In this document: one piece after another, positions 6,760 through 13,980 of the stretch
Numbering within the stretch: position 1 is the stretch's first letter
How the letters are laid out: every line of letters starts with the position of its first letter
Assembly: GCA_900767825.1 (NCBI GenBank)
Contig: CAAGAN010000016.1
Coordinates: 1 to 14,042 of the forward strand
Length of the DNA stretch: 14,042 bases
DNA from: Bacilli bacterium
GTDB lineage: Bacteria; Bacillota_I; Bacilli_A; RFN20; CAG-826
Reading direction: 5' to 3'
Position numbers and translations under genes: made by a program
Notes under the pieces: model-generated
What the model was told of the DNA's origin: nothing
Databases searched by the model: none
Seen by the model: only the letters and a program-made list of their open reading frames with translations

Positions 6760-7311
6760 TCATTTATCAATGCTTTTAACTCTAAATTTAGGAGGCAATA
6801 AAATCATCTCTTTGCTTATTCCCTTGCTAGAAATAACTGGATTTAAACCTAAAATAAAATCAGGGATAATCGATTTATATCTAGTTAACATTGAAATATA
6901 GCCATCTTTTAATCCTGTTTCTTCTTCAATATTTAGATAAAGGAAATCGGCATATTTATTATGGAGTAAATTAAATAACTTCCTATTTGTCTTAATGTCT
7001 ATTTCGTCTAATTTCTTCTTCGCGTTTATTAAATCGATTTCCTCTATTTGGCTTGATAAGGAAAATATTCCAATTACTTTACTTATCGGGCAGTCTTCTT
7101 CATATTCATATTCTTTAAAACAATAGACGTAGTTAATTTCGCCTTGGTCAATGAGCTTATTTCTTTTGTAATAATATGGTTTGAGGAAATCGATTTTCTT
7201 GTTTATAAAATTATTTTTACAACTCAAAAGAAGTCTGTCTTCTTTAGTTAAAGTAGTCCTGATTTTGTTGAAATTGGCGTTTTCGATTTCTTTTAGCTGT
7301 TTTAAATTCAC
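6760..7311 (-). CDS. Hypothetical protein, 183 residues
   Basis: I do not recognise this family. The protein is soluble, Lys/Ile-rich and without membrane segments. Notable stretches are YYYKRNKLIDQGEINYVYCFKEY, split by a charged turn, and a C-terminal PDFILGLNPVISSKG. The frame begins at GTG (7311-7309) and has no visible ribosome binding site; an overlapping ATG at 7313 is out of frame and stops at once. No other in-frame Met occurs for about 140 codons, so the start is uncertain and may be leaderless or a rare codon. The gene ends in TGA, which here is a true stop. It is divergent from tldD with 66 bases between, and 123 bases upstream of rpmE. It uses codons like its neighbours, so it is probably a resident gene. 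Confidence 0.6.
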   Translation of the reverse strand: MNLKQLKEIENANFNKIRTTLTKEDRLLLSCKNNFINKKIDFLKPYYYKRNKLIDQGEINYVYCFKEYEYEEDCPISKVIGIFSLSSQIEEIDLINAKKKLDEIDIKTNRKLFNLLHNKYADFLYLNIEEETGLKDGYISMLTRYKSIIPDFILGLNPVISSKGISKEMILLPPKFRVKSIDK

Positions 7312-7323
7312 ATAATTATTGTA

Positions 7324-7351
7324 GTTATTTTTTTTAAAAGTACACTATAAA
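7324..7351 (+). promoter_or_regulatory. Possible promoter of tldD-pmbA
   Basis: TATAAA at 7346-7351 has a weak GTTATT 17 bases upstream, separated by a long T-run. It lies about 27 bases before the tldD start. Only the -10 element is convincing. Confidence 0.35.
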
Positions 7352-7377
7352 CGCTAAAAACATGCAAAGGAGCTACT

Positions 7378-8787
7378 ATGATATCAAAACAACTTGCTAT
7401 CGGAGTATTAAATGAAGCCCTCCTAACTGGTGGAGATTATGCAGAAATCTATTTAGAAGAAAATGAATCTTCTATTATTTCTCTTGAAAATGGAACTGTT
7501 GATAGAGTTGGTTCCTCTCTTACCTATGGAGCAGGAATTAGAATCCTAAAAGGAACTGAATCCGTTTATGGATATACTTCCGATTTAACTAAGAAAAGCC
7601 TAATGGAACTAGCCAATAAACTTTCTTCTAGATTTGAAGGGGAAAGAGTTATTACGGTCAAGGAAATTGAAAACCAAAAAGTTAAGGTTATTAATAAAAT
7701 CAAGAACCACCTTGATGAAGTTAAACCTGAAGAAAAGATTAAATACCTTAAGGAATGTTATCAAATAACTAAGGAAGTATCCCCAAAGATAGTCCGTATA
7801 ATTGATAATTTCATTAACAACAAGAAGAAAATTGAAATCTTTAATGCCGAAGGTGAAGTCGGTAAGCATTATAAGAACAGCGAAGAAAGAGGCAGGCTTA
7901 CCATGGTTGCCATGGCTTCTACTGAAGAAAATGGAATCGAAAGCTATTTCACTGGACCTGGTAAATATGCCGGATGGGATTATTTTACTTCCATCTTGGA
8001 TTATAAAGGGGAAGCCAAAAAAGTCGGTGAAAAAGCCGTCATGATGCTTACTGCTAAAGAATGCCCGTCAGGAAGATTCCCCGTTGTCATTGGTAATGGA
8101 TGGGGCGGAGTTATATTCCATGAAGCCTGTGGACATTCGCTAGAAGCGACATCAACTGCTAAAGGATTATCCGTGTTCTCTCATTCCATCGGAGAACAAA
8201 TTGCTTCACCTATCGTATCTGCTTTTGATGATGGGACAATAAAAAACGAATGGGGTTCAAATAATATTGACTCTGAAGGTCATGTTACGATGAATAACCA
8301 ACTTATCAAAGACGGTATATGCGTTGGATTCCTTGTTGATAAGGCAAACGGAAGAAAACTAAATATGGAAGCTAATGGATGTTCTAGAAGAGAAAGCTAT
8401 AGATATGCCCCAACCTCAAGAATGTCTAATACCTATATTGCTAAAGGAAAGGATAAGCCAGAGGATATTATAAAAGATACCAAGTTAGGTATTTATGTTG
8501 TTAATTTCGGTGGCGGGTCTGTTGAACCTTCTACTGGTGAATTTAACTTCTCTGCTAGCGAAGCCTATATTATTAGGGATGGAAAGATTTGTGAACCTGT
8601 TAAAGGATGCACCCTTATCGGAAGTGGCAAAGAAGTATTGATGAACATCGATAGAGTTGGTAATGATCTTGATTTAGGCCAAGGAATGTGTGGGTCTTTA
8701 TCTGGACTAGTTCCTGTTAATGTTGGCCAACCAACGATTAGGATAAAAGAAATTACCGTTGGTGGAAGAGGAGGAAAATTAGAATGA
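7378..8787 (+). CDS. tldD: TldD metallopeptidase subunit
   Basis: TldD is the zinc-bearing catalytic subunit of the TldD/TldE (PmbA) heterodimeric peptidase, family U62. It cleaves small unfolded peptides in an internal tunnel; in E. coli it trims microcin B17 and helps clear CcdA. The metal site HEACGH (H248, E249, H253) lies in the segment GWGGVIFHEACGHSLEA, which is the family's HExxxH helix. The C-terminal beta-rich half carries YIIRDGKICEPVKG and GMCGSLSGLVPVNVGQP, also typical. At 469 residues it is of normal length. AAAGGAG lies five bases before the ATG. It overlaps pmbA by four bases (ATGA), so the two are translationally coupled. No modified-peptide precursor is visible nearby, so a general peptide-degrading role is more likely than a dedicated maturation one. 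Confidence 0.95.
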   Translation: MISKQLAIGVLNEALLTGGDYAEIYLEENESSIISLENGTVDRVGSSLTYGAGIRILKGTESVYGYTSDLTKKSLMELANKLSSRFEGERVITVKEIENQKVKVINKIKNHLDEVKPEEKIKYLKECYQITKEVSPKIVRIIDNFINNKKKIEIFNAEGEVGKHYKNSEERGRLTMVAMASTEENGIESYFTGPGKYAGWDYFTSILDYKGEAKKVGEKAVMMLTAKECPSGRFPVVIGNGWGGVIFHEACGHSLEATSTAKGLSVFSHSIGEQIASPIVSAFDDGTIKNEWGSNNIDSEGHVTMNNQLIKDGICVGFLVDKANGRKLNMEANGCSRRESYRYAPTSRMSNTYIAKGKDKPEDIIKDTKLGIYVVNFGGGSVEPSTGEFNFSASEAYIIRDGKICEPVKGCTLIGSGKEVLMNIDRVGNDLDLGQGMCGSLSGLVPVNVGQPTIRIKEITVGGRGGKLE

Positions 8788-10106
8788 ATTTTGCAAAGTT
8801 TTTTGCCCTTGCCAAAGAAAAAGGCATCGAGCAATCCCAAATTAAATTATCTAAATCCAGCAGCCTTACAATCAAATTGTTCCATCATGAAATAGATTCT
8901 TATAAAGTTGCTAATTCCCAAAGTTTAATCGCCTGTGGCTTATATAAAGGCAAATTGGGATTTGGGGTAAGTCAAAAGATCGATTCTTCTTCTTTCTCTT
9001 TCCTAGTCGACCAAATCATCTTGACTGCGTCGTATTCAGAAAAGCCATGTGAAATCGGTTTGTTCCCTGGCTCTCCTAAATATAAGAAGAGAAACGTCTA
9101 TAATAAGGAATTGTCTTTAATTCCTGTTGAAAAGAAAATTGCCTTAATAAAGGAATTAGAAAATGCAATTTATGCTGCCGATTCTAGAATCACTGATGCC
9201 GATGATGTTACATATGTTGAAGGCGAAGGTTATTCTGAATTCTATAATTCCTTTGGATTGAAATTAAAGCAAAAAGACAATAATTTCGTTATCTTTGCTG
9301 GTGCGATAGCTAAAGATAAAGGAGAGACCAAGACTTTCTATGATGTCTTCATTGATAATGATTTATCTAAATTCAATGTTGATAAATTTGCTAAATCCAT
9401 CGTTTCAAGGGCTGTTTCTAAATTCGGTGGCGCCCCTTGCGCATCTAATAAATATCCAACAGTCTTGGACAAAGCAGTCGTATCTCCTTTAATTGGCTAT
9501 TATCTATCATCTACTATTGCAGATAATGTCCAACGTCATTCTTCAGTTTTGGAAGGCAAATTAAATCAAAAGATCGCTTCATCTAAACTAACCATCGAAG
9601 AAAAGCCTCTTGCCAAGAATCTATTCTATTCCTTCTTTGATGATGAAGGAGTTGCGACTCAAAATCATTTCATTATTAAAAATGGTGTTTTAAAAACCTA
9701 TTTATATAATAGGGAAACTGCCGCTAAGGATGGAGTCGAATCTACTGGTAATGGTGCTTGGGGATCTGGCAAATTCGGTACCACTTTCTCTAATATCTTC
9801 GTTAAAGGAGGAAAAGCAAGCTTTGATGAACTTATTTCCACAATTAAAGAAGGTGTTTATATCACCGAAATTGCTGGTTTAGGAACTGGAATGAATGCAA
9901 ATTCTGGTAACTTCTCTTGCCAAGCCGAAGGATATATGATTCGTGATGGGAAAATTGCTGAACCATTGAACCTTATTACAATTTCTGGGAACCTCTTCAA
10001 AATGTTTGAGGATTTAAAGGGATTCTCTAATAGAACTGAAATTGATGATTCTGCAGTTTCTGTTGGCGATGCTTATATAAAATCTCTTTCTATCGGCGGA
10101 AAATAA
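8784..10106 (+). CDS. pmbA: PmbA/TldE, non-catalytic partner of TldD
   Basis: This is the second subunit of the TldD/TldE peptidase. It has the same fold as TldD but no HExxxH motif; I find none in its 440 residues, as expected for TldE. Family features are the N-terminal helix followed by HHEIDSYKVANSQSLIACGLY, the QNHFIIKNGVLKTYLYNRETA segment, GLGTGMNANSGNFSCQAEGY and the closing VSVGDAYIKSLSIGGK. The ATG overlaps the tldD stop as ATGA. AGGAGG (8769-8774) lies nine bases upstream inside tldD. The gene ends the two-gene operon, with a rho-independent terminator 11 bases after the TAA. Confidence 0.93.
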   Translation: MNFAKFFALAKEKGIEQSQIKLSKSSSLTIKLFHHEIDSYKVANSQSLIACGLYKGKLGFGVSQKIDSSSFSFLVDQIILTASYSEKPCEIGLFPGSPKYKKRNVYNKELSLIPVEKKIALIKELENAIYAADSRITDADDVTYVEGEGYSEFYNSFGLKLKQKDNNFVIFAGAIAKDKGETKTFYDVFIDNDLSKFNVDKFAKSIVSRAVSKFGGAPCASNKYPTVLDKAVVSPLIGYYLSSTIADNVQRHSSVLEGKLNQKIASSKLTIEEKPLAKNLFYSFFDDEGVATQNHFIIKNGVLKTYLYNRETAAKDGVESTGNGAWGSGKFGTTFSNIFVKGGKASFDELISTIKEGVYITEIAGLGTGMNANSGNFSCQAEGYMIRDGKIAEPLNLITISGNLFKMFEDLKGFSNRTEIDDSAVSVGDAYIKSLSIGGK

Positions 10107-10117
10107 AATCAATAATT

Positions 10118-10165
10118 AGACCATCGAGAATATCTATGCCATTCCTGGTGGTCTTTTTCTTTTAT
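10118..10165 (+). terminator. Rho-independent terminator of tldD-pmbA
   Basis: AGACCATC (10118-10125) pairs with GGTGGTCT (10147-10154) with one G-U pair. A further GAAT/ATTC pairing lies inside, and the stem runs straight into TTTTTCTTTTATT. It stands 11 bases after the pmbA stop. Confidence 0.85.
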
Positions 10166-10390
10166 TAAAATAAGCGACCCGTGTAGTGATTTTGTGATGT
10201 GATTTAAACAAAAACACCGATGAATAGGCGTTTTAACTAAAATTTAATTCATGTTGATATGTGTATTTAGATACATGGGTGCCCTGAATTATATTTTTTG
10301 AATAATTGACACGTTTTATTTTTTAAATAAAGGTTGTTTTATTCTCTAAAGAAGCGAAAATATCATTATCAAATCAAGGAGGGATTTTGT
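10166..10390. other. Leader region of the YegP-repeat membrane protein gene
   Basis: This 225-base gap has no protein-coding frame. It contains a hairpin AAAACACC/GGCGTTTT with one mismatch (10211-10234) and a small TGTAT-TTAG-ATACA hairpin near 10260-10275. A consensus -35 TTGACA lies at about 10307-10312, but the best -10 at 16 bases, TAAAGG, is poor. If used, transcription starts near 10340, giving a leader of about 50 bases. The ribosome binding site AAGGAGGG is at 10376-10383. Confidence 0.4.
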
Positions 10391-11917
10391 ATGAATGAAA
10401 ACGAAAAGAAAATCAAACCAATCTCGATAGTTTTATCTGTAGTTATTTTATTGCTATCGATTTGTTTAGTTGTTGTTCCATTTATTTCAAAATTTGATTT
10501 TTTCAATGCAGAAAGCGGGTTAATTCCCGTGATGAAGGATGTTTTGGTGTTCAAATCTTCTTCATTCAGTGGCAATTTCAAAGCCGTTGCCATCATCGAT
10601 GGAGTTTGGGGCTATTTAGTAGTCGCTTGCTTCCTAATTGGCTTAATTGGAGTCGGGGTTAGAAAGAAACCTGCCATGTTACTTGGAATGTTTGCATTCC
10701 TTCTCGGCGGAGTTGCTTCGTTCTATGGATTAGGTTTGGTCTTAACCCGAGGGGACATAAAGGCATTAGCTTCTATTCTTTCTTTAGTGGCTGCTGCAAT
10801 TCTAGTTATTTTATCTATTGCTTCCTTTATGTTTGCTTTCTCTTGCTCTAAATCAAAAGAGACTAGCGAGCCAGTCGTGGAAGAAGAAAAGATTGAAGAG
10901 CTAAGCGAAGAAAAAAGCGAAGAAGTCAAGTTAGATCAAATCGAAGACGTTGAATCTGTAAAGGAAGAAAAGGCTGAAGAAAAACCTGCTGAAAAAGAAG
11001 AAGAACCAAAGGTTGAAGAACCTAAAAAAGAAGATGCTTCTGTAGCTAAAAAGCCTGTTAAGAAGGCAGCTAAGAAGGTTTCTGAAAAGGTTGCTGAACC
11101 TAAAGAAAATAAGGTTGAATTAAAAGAAGAAAAGCCTGTTGCCAAAGTTGAAGAAGCTCCAAAAGAAGCTGCTAAAACAACAAAAGGCCAAACTGGAAAA
11201 TATGAAGTATTCCCAGAAGCTGGTTTCTATAAATATAGATTAAAGGCAAATAATGGTGAGATTCTTCTTGTATCCTCTTCCTATAAAACTAGAGAAGGTG
11301 CACATAATGGCATTGCTACATTACGCAAGAATGTCAAAGAAGGATCTAAGCGCGTTGTTACTGATAAGAGCGGATTCTCTCAATTTAGAATCTCTACTGC
11401 TAACGATGGACGTTTAATTGTTGCTGGTGAAATTTATCCAACATTATTATCTGCCCAAAATGCATTAGCTTCTGTTGAAAAATTCTATAAGACCCATAGG
11501 GAAAACGATTTAGAAGAAATCCCGGAAGCCGAAATCAGGGAATGGAAGGTTGAACTTCCTCCAGTTAATGATACTGCAAATGGTAAAGTCGAAATCTTTA
11601 TTGCTGAAGATGGTAAGAAATGGCAAGGACGCTTACTTGCTTCCAACGGTGTCTTGCTATTTATGACCACTACATATTCTTCAAAGAATGCTGTTATCAA
11701 GGCAATTGAGAATATTAAGGAAAAAGCTCTTGCCGGATCAATTTCCATCTTAAGAGATAAGCAAAACCGTTACCAATTCCGTGTCTTCTCCGATAATGGA
11801 GCAGTCCTAGTAATGGGTGAAACTTATCCATCTAGAGATTCCGCAATCTCTGCAGCTTCTAGCGTTAGGAACTTCATTGGTTCTGCTAAGTTAGTTGATT
11901 TATCAAAACAAAATTAA
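10391..11917 (+). CDS. Membrane protein with Lys/Glu-rich stalk and YegP (DUF1508) repeats
   Basis: The 508-residue protein has three parts. Four hydrophobic helices lie at about residues 11-33, 72-90, 95-118 and 126-150. A highly charged, low-complexity Lys/Glu/Ala/Pro stretch covers about 153-268. Two tandem YegP-like (DUF1508) units follow at about 269-368 and 398-495, each with two half-repeats. The half-repeats share patterns such as YKYRLKANNGEILLVSSSY, SQFRISTANDGRLIVAGEIY, WQGRLLASNGVLLFMTTTY and YQFRVFSDNGAVLVMGETY. YegP domains occur in small proteins of unknown function, so a membrane-anchored version is unusual. The start at ATG 10391 has AAGGAGGG seven bases upstream; the frame is open to a TTG at 10334, which I reject. 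It is a single gene between two terminators. The repeats are probably cytoplasmic, but this is not proven. Confidence 0.82.
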   Translation: MNENEKKIKPISIVLSVVILLLSICLVVVPFISKFDFFNAESGLIPVMKDVLVFKSSSFSGNFKAVAIIDGVWGYLVVACFLIGLIGVGVRKKPAMLLGMFAFLLGGVASFYGLGLVLTRGDIKALASILSLVAAAILVILSIASFMFAFSCSKSKETSEPVVEEEKIEELSEEKSEEVKLDQIEDVESVKEEKAEEKPAEKEEEPKVEEPKKEDASVAKKPVKKAAKKVSEKVAEPKENKVELKEEKPVAKVEEAPKEAAKTTKGQTGKYEVFPEAGFYKYRLKANNGEILLVSSSYKTREGAHNGIATLRKNVKEGSKRVVTDKSGFSQFRISTANDGRLIVAGEIYPTLLSAQNALASVEKFYKTHRENDLEEIPEAEIREWKVELPPVNDTANGKVEIFIAEDGKKWQGRLLASNGVLLFMTTTYSSKNAVIKAIENIKEKALAGSISILRDKQNRYQFRVFSDNGAVLVMGETYPSRDSAISAASSVRNFIGSAKLVDLSKQN

Positions 11918-11926
11918 ACTACGCCT

Positions 11927-11960
11927 GGGCCTAGTCAATTCTAGGCCCTTTAAAATTTTT
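11927..11960 (+). terminator. Rho-independent terminator of the YegP-repeat gene
   Basis: A perfect eight-pair stem GGGCCTAG/CTAGGCCC (11927-11934 and 11941-11948) with loop TCAATT is followed by TTTAAAATTTTT. It lies nine bases after the TAA and separates this gene from the PIN-domain gene. Confidence 0.9.
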
Positions 11961-11983
11961 ACCCTTGGATTATTTTCTTTAGG

Positions 11984-12006
11984 GTATAATCTTTTTCGGA
12001 GGAGGT
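11984..12006 (+). promoter_or_regulatory. -10 element and distant ribosome binding site of the PIN-domain gene
   Basis: A perfect TATAAT near 11985-11990 has only a poor -35 (CCTTGG or CCCTTG at 16-17 bases). Transcription would start around 11997-12000, almost at the strong GGAGGAGG sequence that ends at 12005. That sequence is 22 bases before the ATG at 12028, far beyond the usual 5-10, so the true start may differ. Confidence 0.45.
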
Positions 12007-12027
12007 TATAAATACCATTCTATTATT

Positions 12028-13815
12028 ATGTTTATAAAAGAGAAAAAGGCCAGTGAACTAGCCGAACTATTGAATCCGTTCGACTATGTAATCCTAGATA
12101 CCTGTTCTCTTATGGATGAAAATTTTCCAGAATGGATGGATGTTCTAATAGACGCGAAGAATTACCGTAAAAAAGGTCAGCAAATTGTTGTATTCAAAAC
12201 ATGCATTGATGAATTAAAGAAACATCTAAAGAACAAGAAACGCGATTCAAAGCGCATTGCTGCTAAAAGAGCATTAAAAATTGTCCGTCATGCAAAATGG
12301 AGAAAGCTATTAACTGTTTCAAAGATCAAAGAAAGCCAAAATTTTGCGGACAATGTAATTTTTGTAAAAGTATCGGCTGATAGAATCTATTCTAGAGTCG
12401 CGGTAATTACGCAAGACAAGAAACTCGCATACGATCTAGTAAATTTGAATAATTTAGCTAGTCAAAGAGGTTATAAAGTATTTGTCTATAAAATAGTTCC
12501 AGGAGGCGTATTAGAGAATAATAAAGGCGCTCCTGCTATTAAAGAAAACCATTCAAAACCAATTGAAAAGGATAATCTAAAAGAGAAAAAGGAAAAAGCT
12601 TTTCCATTTGCCTTAGTTAAGGTAATGGAAACGGATTCAAAACTAAAAGATGCACTTACTTCGCCTACTTATCCAGTTGAGAAGAAGATTGCTGATATCA
12701 AAACCCAATTAGCGAATCTAAATAGACTCAGTGAAAGTGATAGGAAGAAATTAACCCTTGTCTATGATGCTTCTAAATTAAACGCATTATTAAGGCAATA
12801 TTCTATTAAGATTAAGCCAAAAGAGGCTACCCCTGTAGTTAAAAAGGAAGAAAACAAGCCTATTGTTGCTTCTCCGATAGAGAGCAAGCAAAAGCTTTAT
12901 TACGGAAACGGCAGGACCATTGAAGATGCATTGAATGATGTATCAACTCATTATGGACTTCTATATAGAGATCCTACTGTTCCTTATTTTCCTTTGATTC
13001 ACGGCAAGGCTGATTTAACTATTCCTGACTATAGGAATATGGTTGAAAAGATTGACTTAGTATTAAAGAAATCTAATAAATCATCCTTCTTCTATTCTTC
13101 TTTTGAAGTTATATGCGAGAAAGTATCTAATGGCTATCATGTCTATATGGATTTTGATGCTAAAGATCCTAAAGCAAATAAGAAAGAAATTAAGAAGGCA
13201 GAACCTATTGCCAAAAAAGAACCTATTACGAAGAAAAAAGAAAATGTCACCAAACCAAAGGTAGAGAAACTTCTTCCTAAGGTAGAGGTGAAAAAAGATG
13301 ATGTCAAAAAGGCTGAATCTAAACCTGCTTCTTCTAAAAAGACATCTAAATCTAGCAAAAAGGCCAAGGCTATAGAAAATAAGCCAGTAGTCCTTAAAAA
13401 GGAAGAAAAGCCTGAATCCGTTCAGGTTGTTGTTCCTAATGGGGCAACTTTACTTGTTGGAGAACCTAGCAAGGATAAATCCAAAAAGGAAGAACCTAAT
13501 AAGCAAAAGGAAACCAAAAAGGAAGCAAGGCCAAAGAAGCAAGAGCCTAAAAAGGCTAAAACCCCTGTAAAAGAGGCTAAAAAACCTGTTTCTAAGCCTA
13601 AGACTTCTAGAAAGGTTCCCGTTGATGAAATCTTAGCTTTTGATAAGAGGTTAAAGGCTGTTTTATCAAATCCAAATTATCCAAAAGAAGATAAAATCAA
13701 GGATATAAAGAAACAGCACGAAGATATAAAGTTACTTTCAAGTGAAGATAAAAAGAAACTTTTATTAAGTGCAAGAAAGTTAAATTCCTTATTATCAGAA
13801 TTAGACAAAAAATAG
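12028..13815 (+). CDS. PIN-domain protein with duplicated helical module and Lys-rich linkers
   Basis: The 595-residue protein begins with a PIN ribonuclease-like domain (about 1-165). Its four acidic positions are visible: D24 in VILDTCSLMD, E62 in CIDEL, D108 in NFADNVIF and D130 in VITQDKKLA. A first helical module follows (about 198-256; KLKDALTSPTYPVEKKIADI), then an unrecognised alpha/beta domain (about 288-382; YYGNGRTIEDALNDV) and a Lys/Pro-rich linker to about 530. A second copy of the helical module (535-595; RLKAVLSNPNYPKEDKIKDI) ends the protein. The PIN fold suggests Mg-dependent RNA cleavage; the basic linkers would suit RNA or ribosome binding, which is inference. No antitoxin gene is adjacent and the size is far above VapC toxins. 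The start is uncertain: the ATG is 22 bases from GGAGG, and an in-frame ATT at 12022 is nearer. Confidence 0.8.
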   Translation: MFIKEKKASELAELLNPFDYVILDTCSLMDENFPEWMDVLIDAKNYRKKGQQIVVFKTCIDELKKHLKNKKRDSKRIAAKRALKIVRHAKWRKLLTVSKIKESQNFADNVIFVKVSADRIYSRVAVITQDKKLAYDLVNLNNLASQRGYKVFVYKIVPGGVLENNKGAPAIKENHSKPIEKDNLKEKKEKAFPFALVKVMETDSKLKDALTSPTYPVEKKIADIKTQLANLNRLSESDRKKLTLVYDASKLNALLRQYSIKIKPKEATPVVKKEENKPIVASPIESKQKLYYGNGRTIEDALNDVSTHYGLLYRDPTVPYFPLIHGKADLTIPDYRNMVEKIDLVLKKSNKSSFFYSSFEVICEKVSNGYHVYMDFDAKDPKANKKEIKKAEPIAKKEPITKKKENVTKPKVEKLLPKVEVKKDDVKKAESKPASSKKTSKSSKKAKAIENKPVVLKKEEKPESVQVVVPNGATLLVGEPSKDKSKKEEPNKQKETKKEARPKKQEPKKAKTPVKEAKKPVSKPKTSRKVPVDEILAFDKRLKAVLSNPNYPKEDKIKDIKKQHEDIKLLSSEDKKKLLLSARKLNSLLSELDKK

Positions 13816-13909
13816 TCATTTCTAATAAACCGTTCATTTTTAGGCAATTAATACTTTTAAGTTTCTTTAAAATTGGTAATATATCTACCGAAAGGTAGGC
13901 TATAAATAA
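13816..13909 (+). promoter_or_regulatory. Leader of the interrupted gene at 13910
   Basis: After the PIN gene stop there is no clear terminator. TAATAT (about 13877-13882) could be a -10 with a weak CTTTTA 17 bases upstream. A tight hairpin CTACC-GAAA-GGTAG (13885-13898) holds a GNRA-type tetraloop, and its 3' arm forms the AAAGGTAGG ribosome binding site. Folding could therefore hide that site. GGTA at about 13875-13878 could compete for the TACC strand. Confidence 0.35.
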
Positions 13910-13976
13910 ATGGCTAAAAAAGTTAAAAGAGAGAATACGGAATTCTGTGTAAACCAGAAACTCGCTTTAACGTTCT
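13910..13976 (+). pseudogene. 5' end of a gene interrupted by the insertion element
   Basis: ATG at 13910 follows a good AAAGGTAGG site and reads MAKKVK, then enters the element at about 13929. There the frame continues by chance as ENTEFCVNQKLALTF and stops at TAA (13976-13978). Only about six or seven codons are native, too few to identify the gene. The Lys-rich start and the ready ribosome binding site suggest that a real gene was disrupted. The rest would be found on the far side of the element, outside the window. Confidence 0.45.
13929..13954 (+). repeat. IS256-like terminal inverted repeat, transposase-3' end
   Basis: Reading inward, it begins GAGAGAATACGG and ends GTGTAAAC (13947-13954). 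It matches the repeat at 92-117 (reverse strand) at 18 of 26 positions, including both ends. Its orientation is that of the opposite end of the same element type: this is the transposase-stop end, while 92-117 is the transposase-start end. Confidence 0.62.
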
Positions 13977-13980
13977 AATT

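Noticed and set aside
10211..10234. Hairpin AAAACACC/GGCGTTTT as a second terminator
   Set aside because: No U-tract follows on the plus strand, and on the minus strand, where T-rich sequence follows, there is no gene to terminate. The real terminator is at 10118-10165.
10936..11145. Ser/Phe-rich minus-strand frame opposite the charged stalk
   Set aside because: It is the antisense shadow of Lys/Glu-rich codons, has no binding site and is low complexity. The same applies to the minus-strand frame at 13143-13367.
118..13928. Composite transposon carrying all genes between the two element ends
   Set aside because: The interior holds metG, rpmE, rlmCD and tldD/pmbA, which are ordinary chromosomal genes. 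A contig broken at repeats explains the edges more simply.
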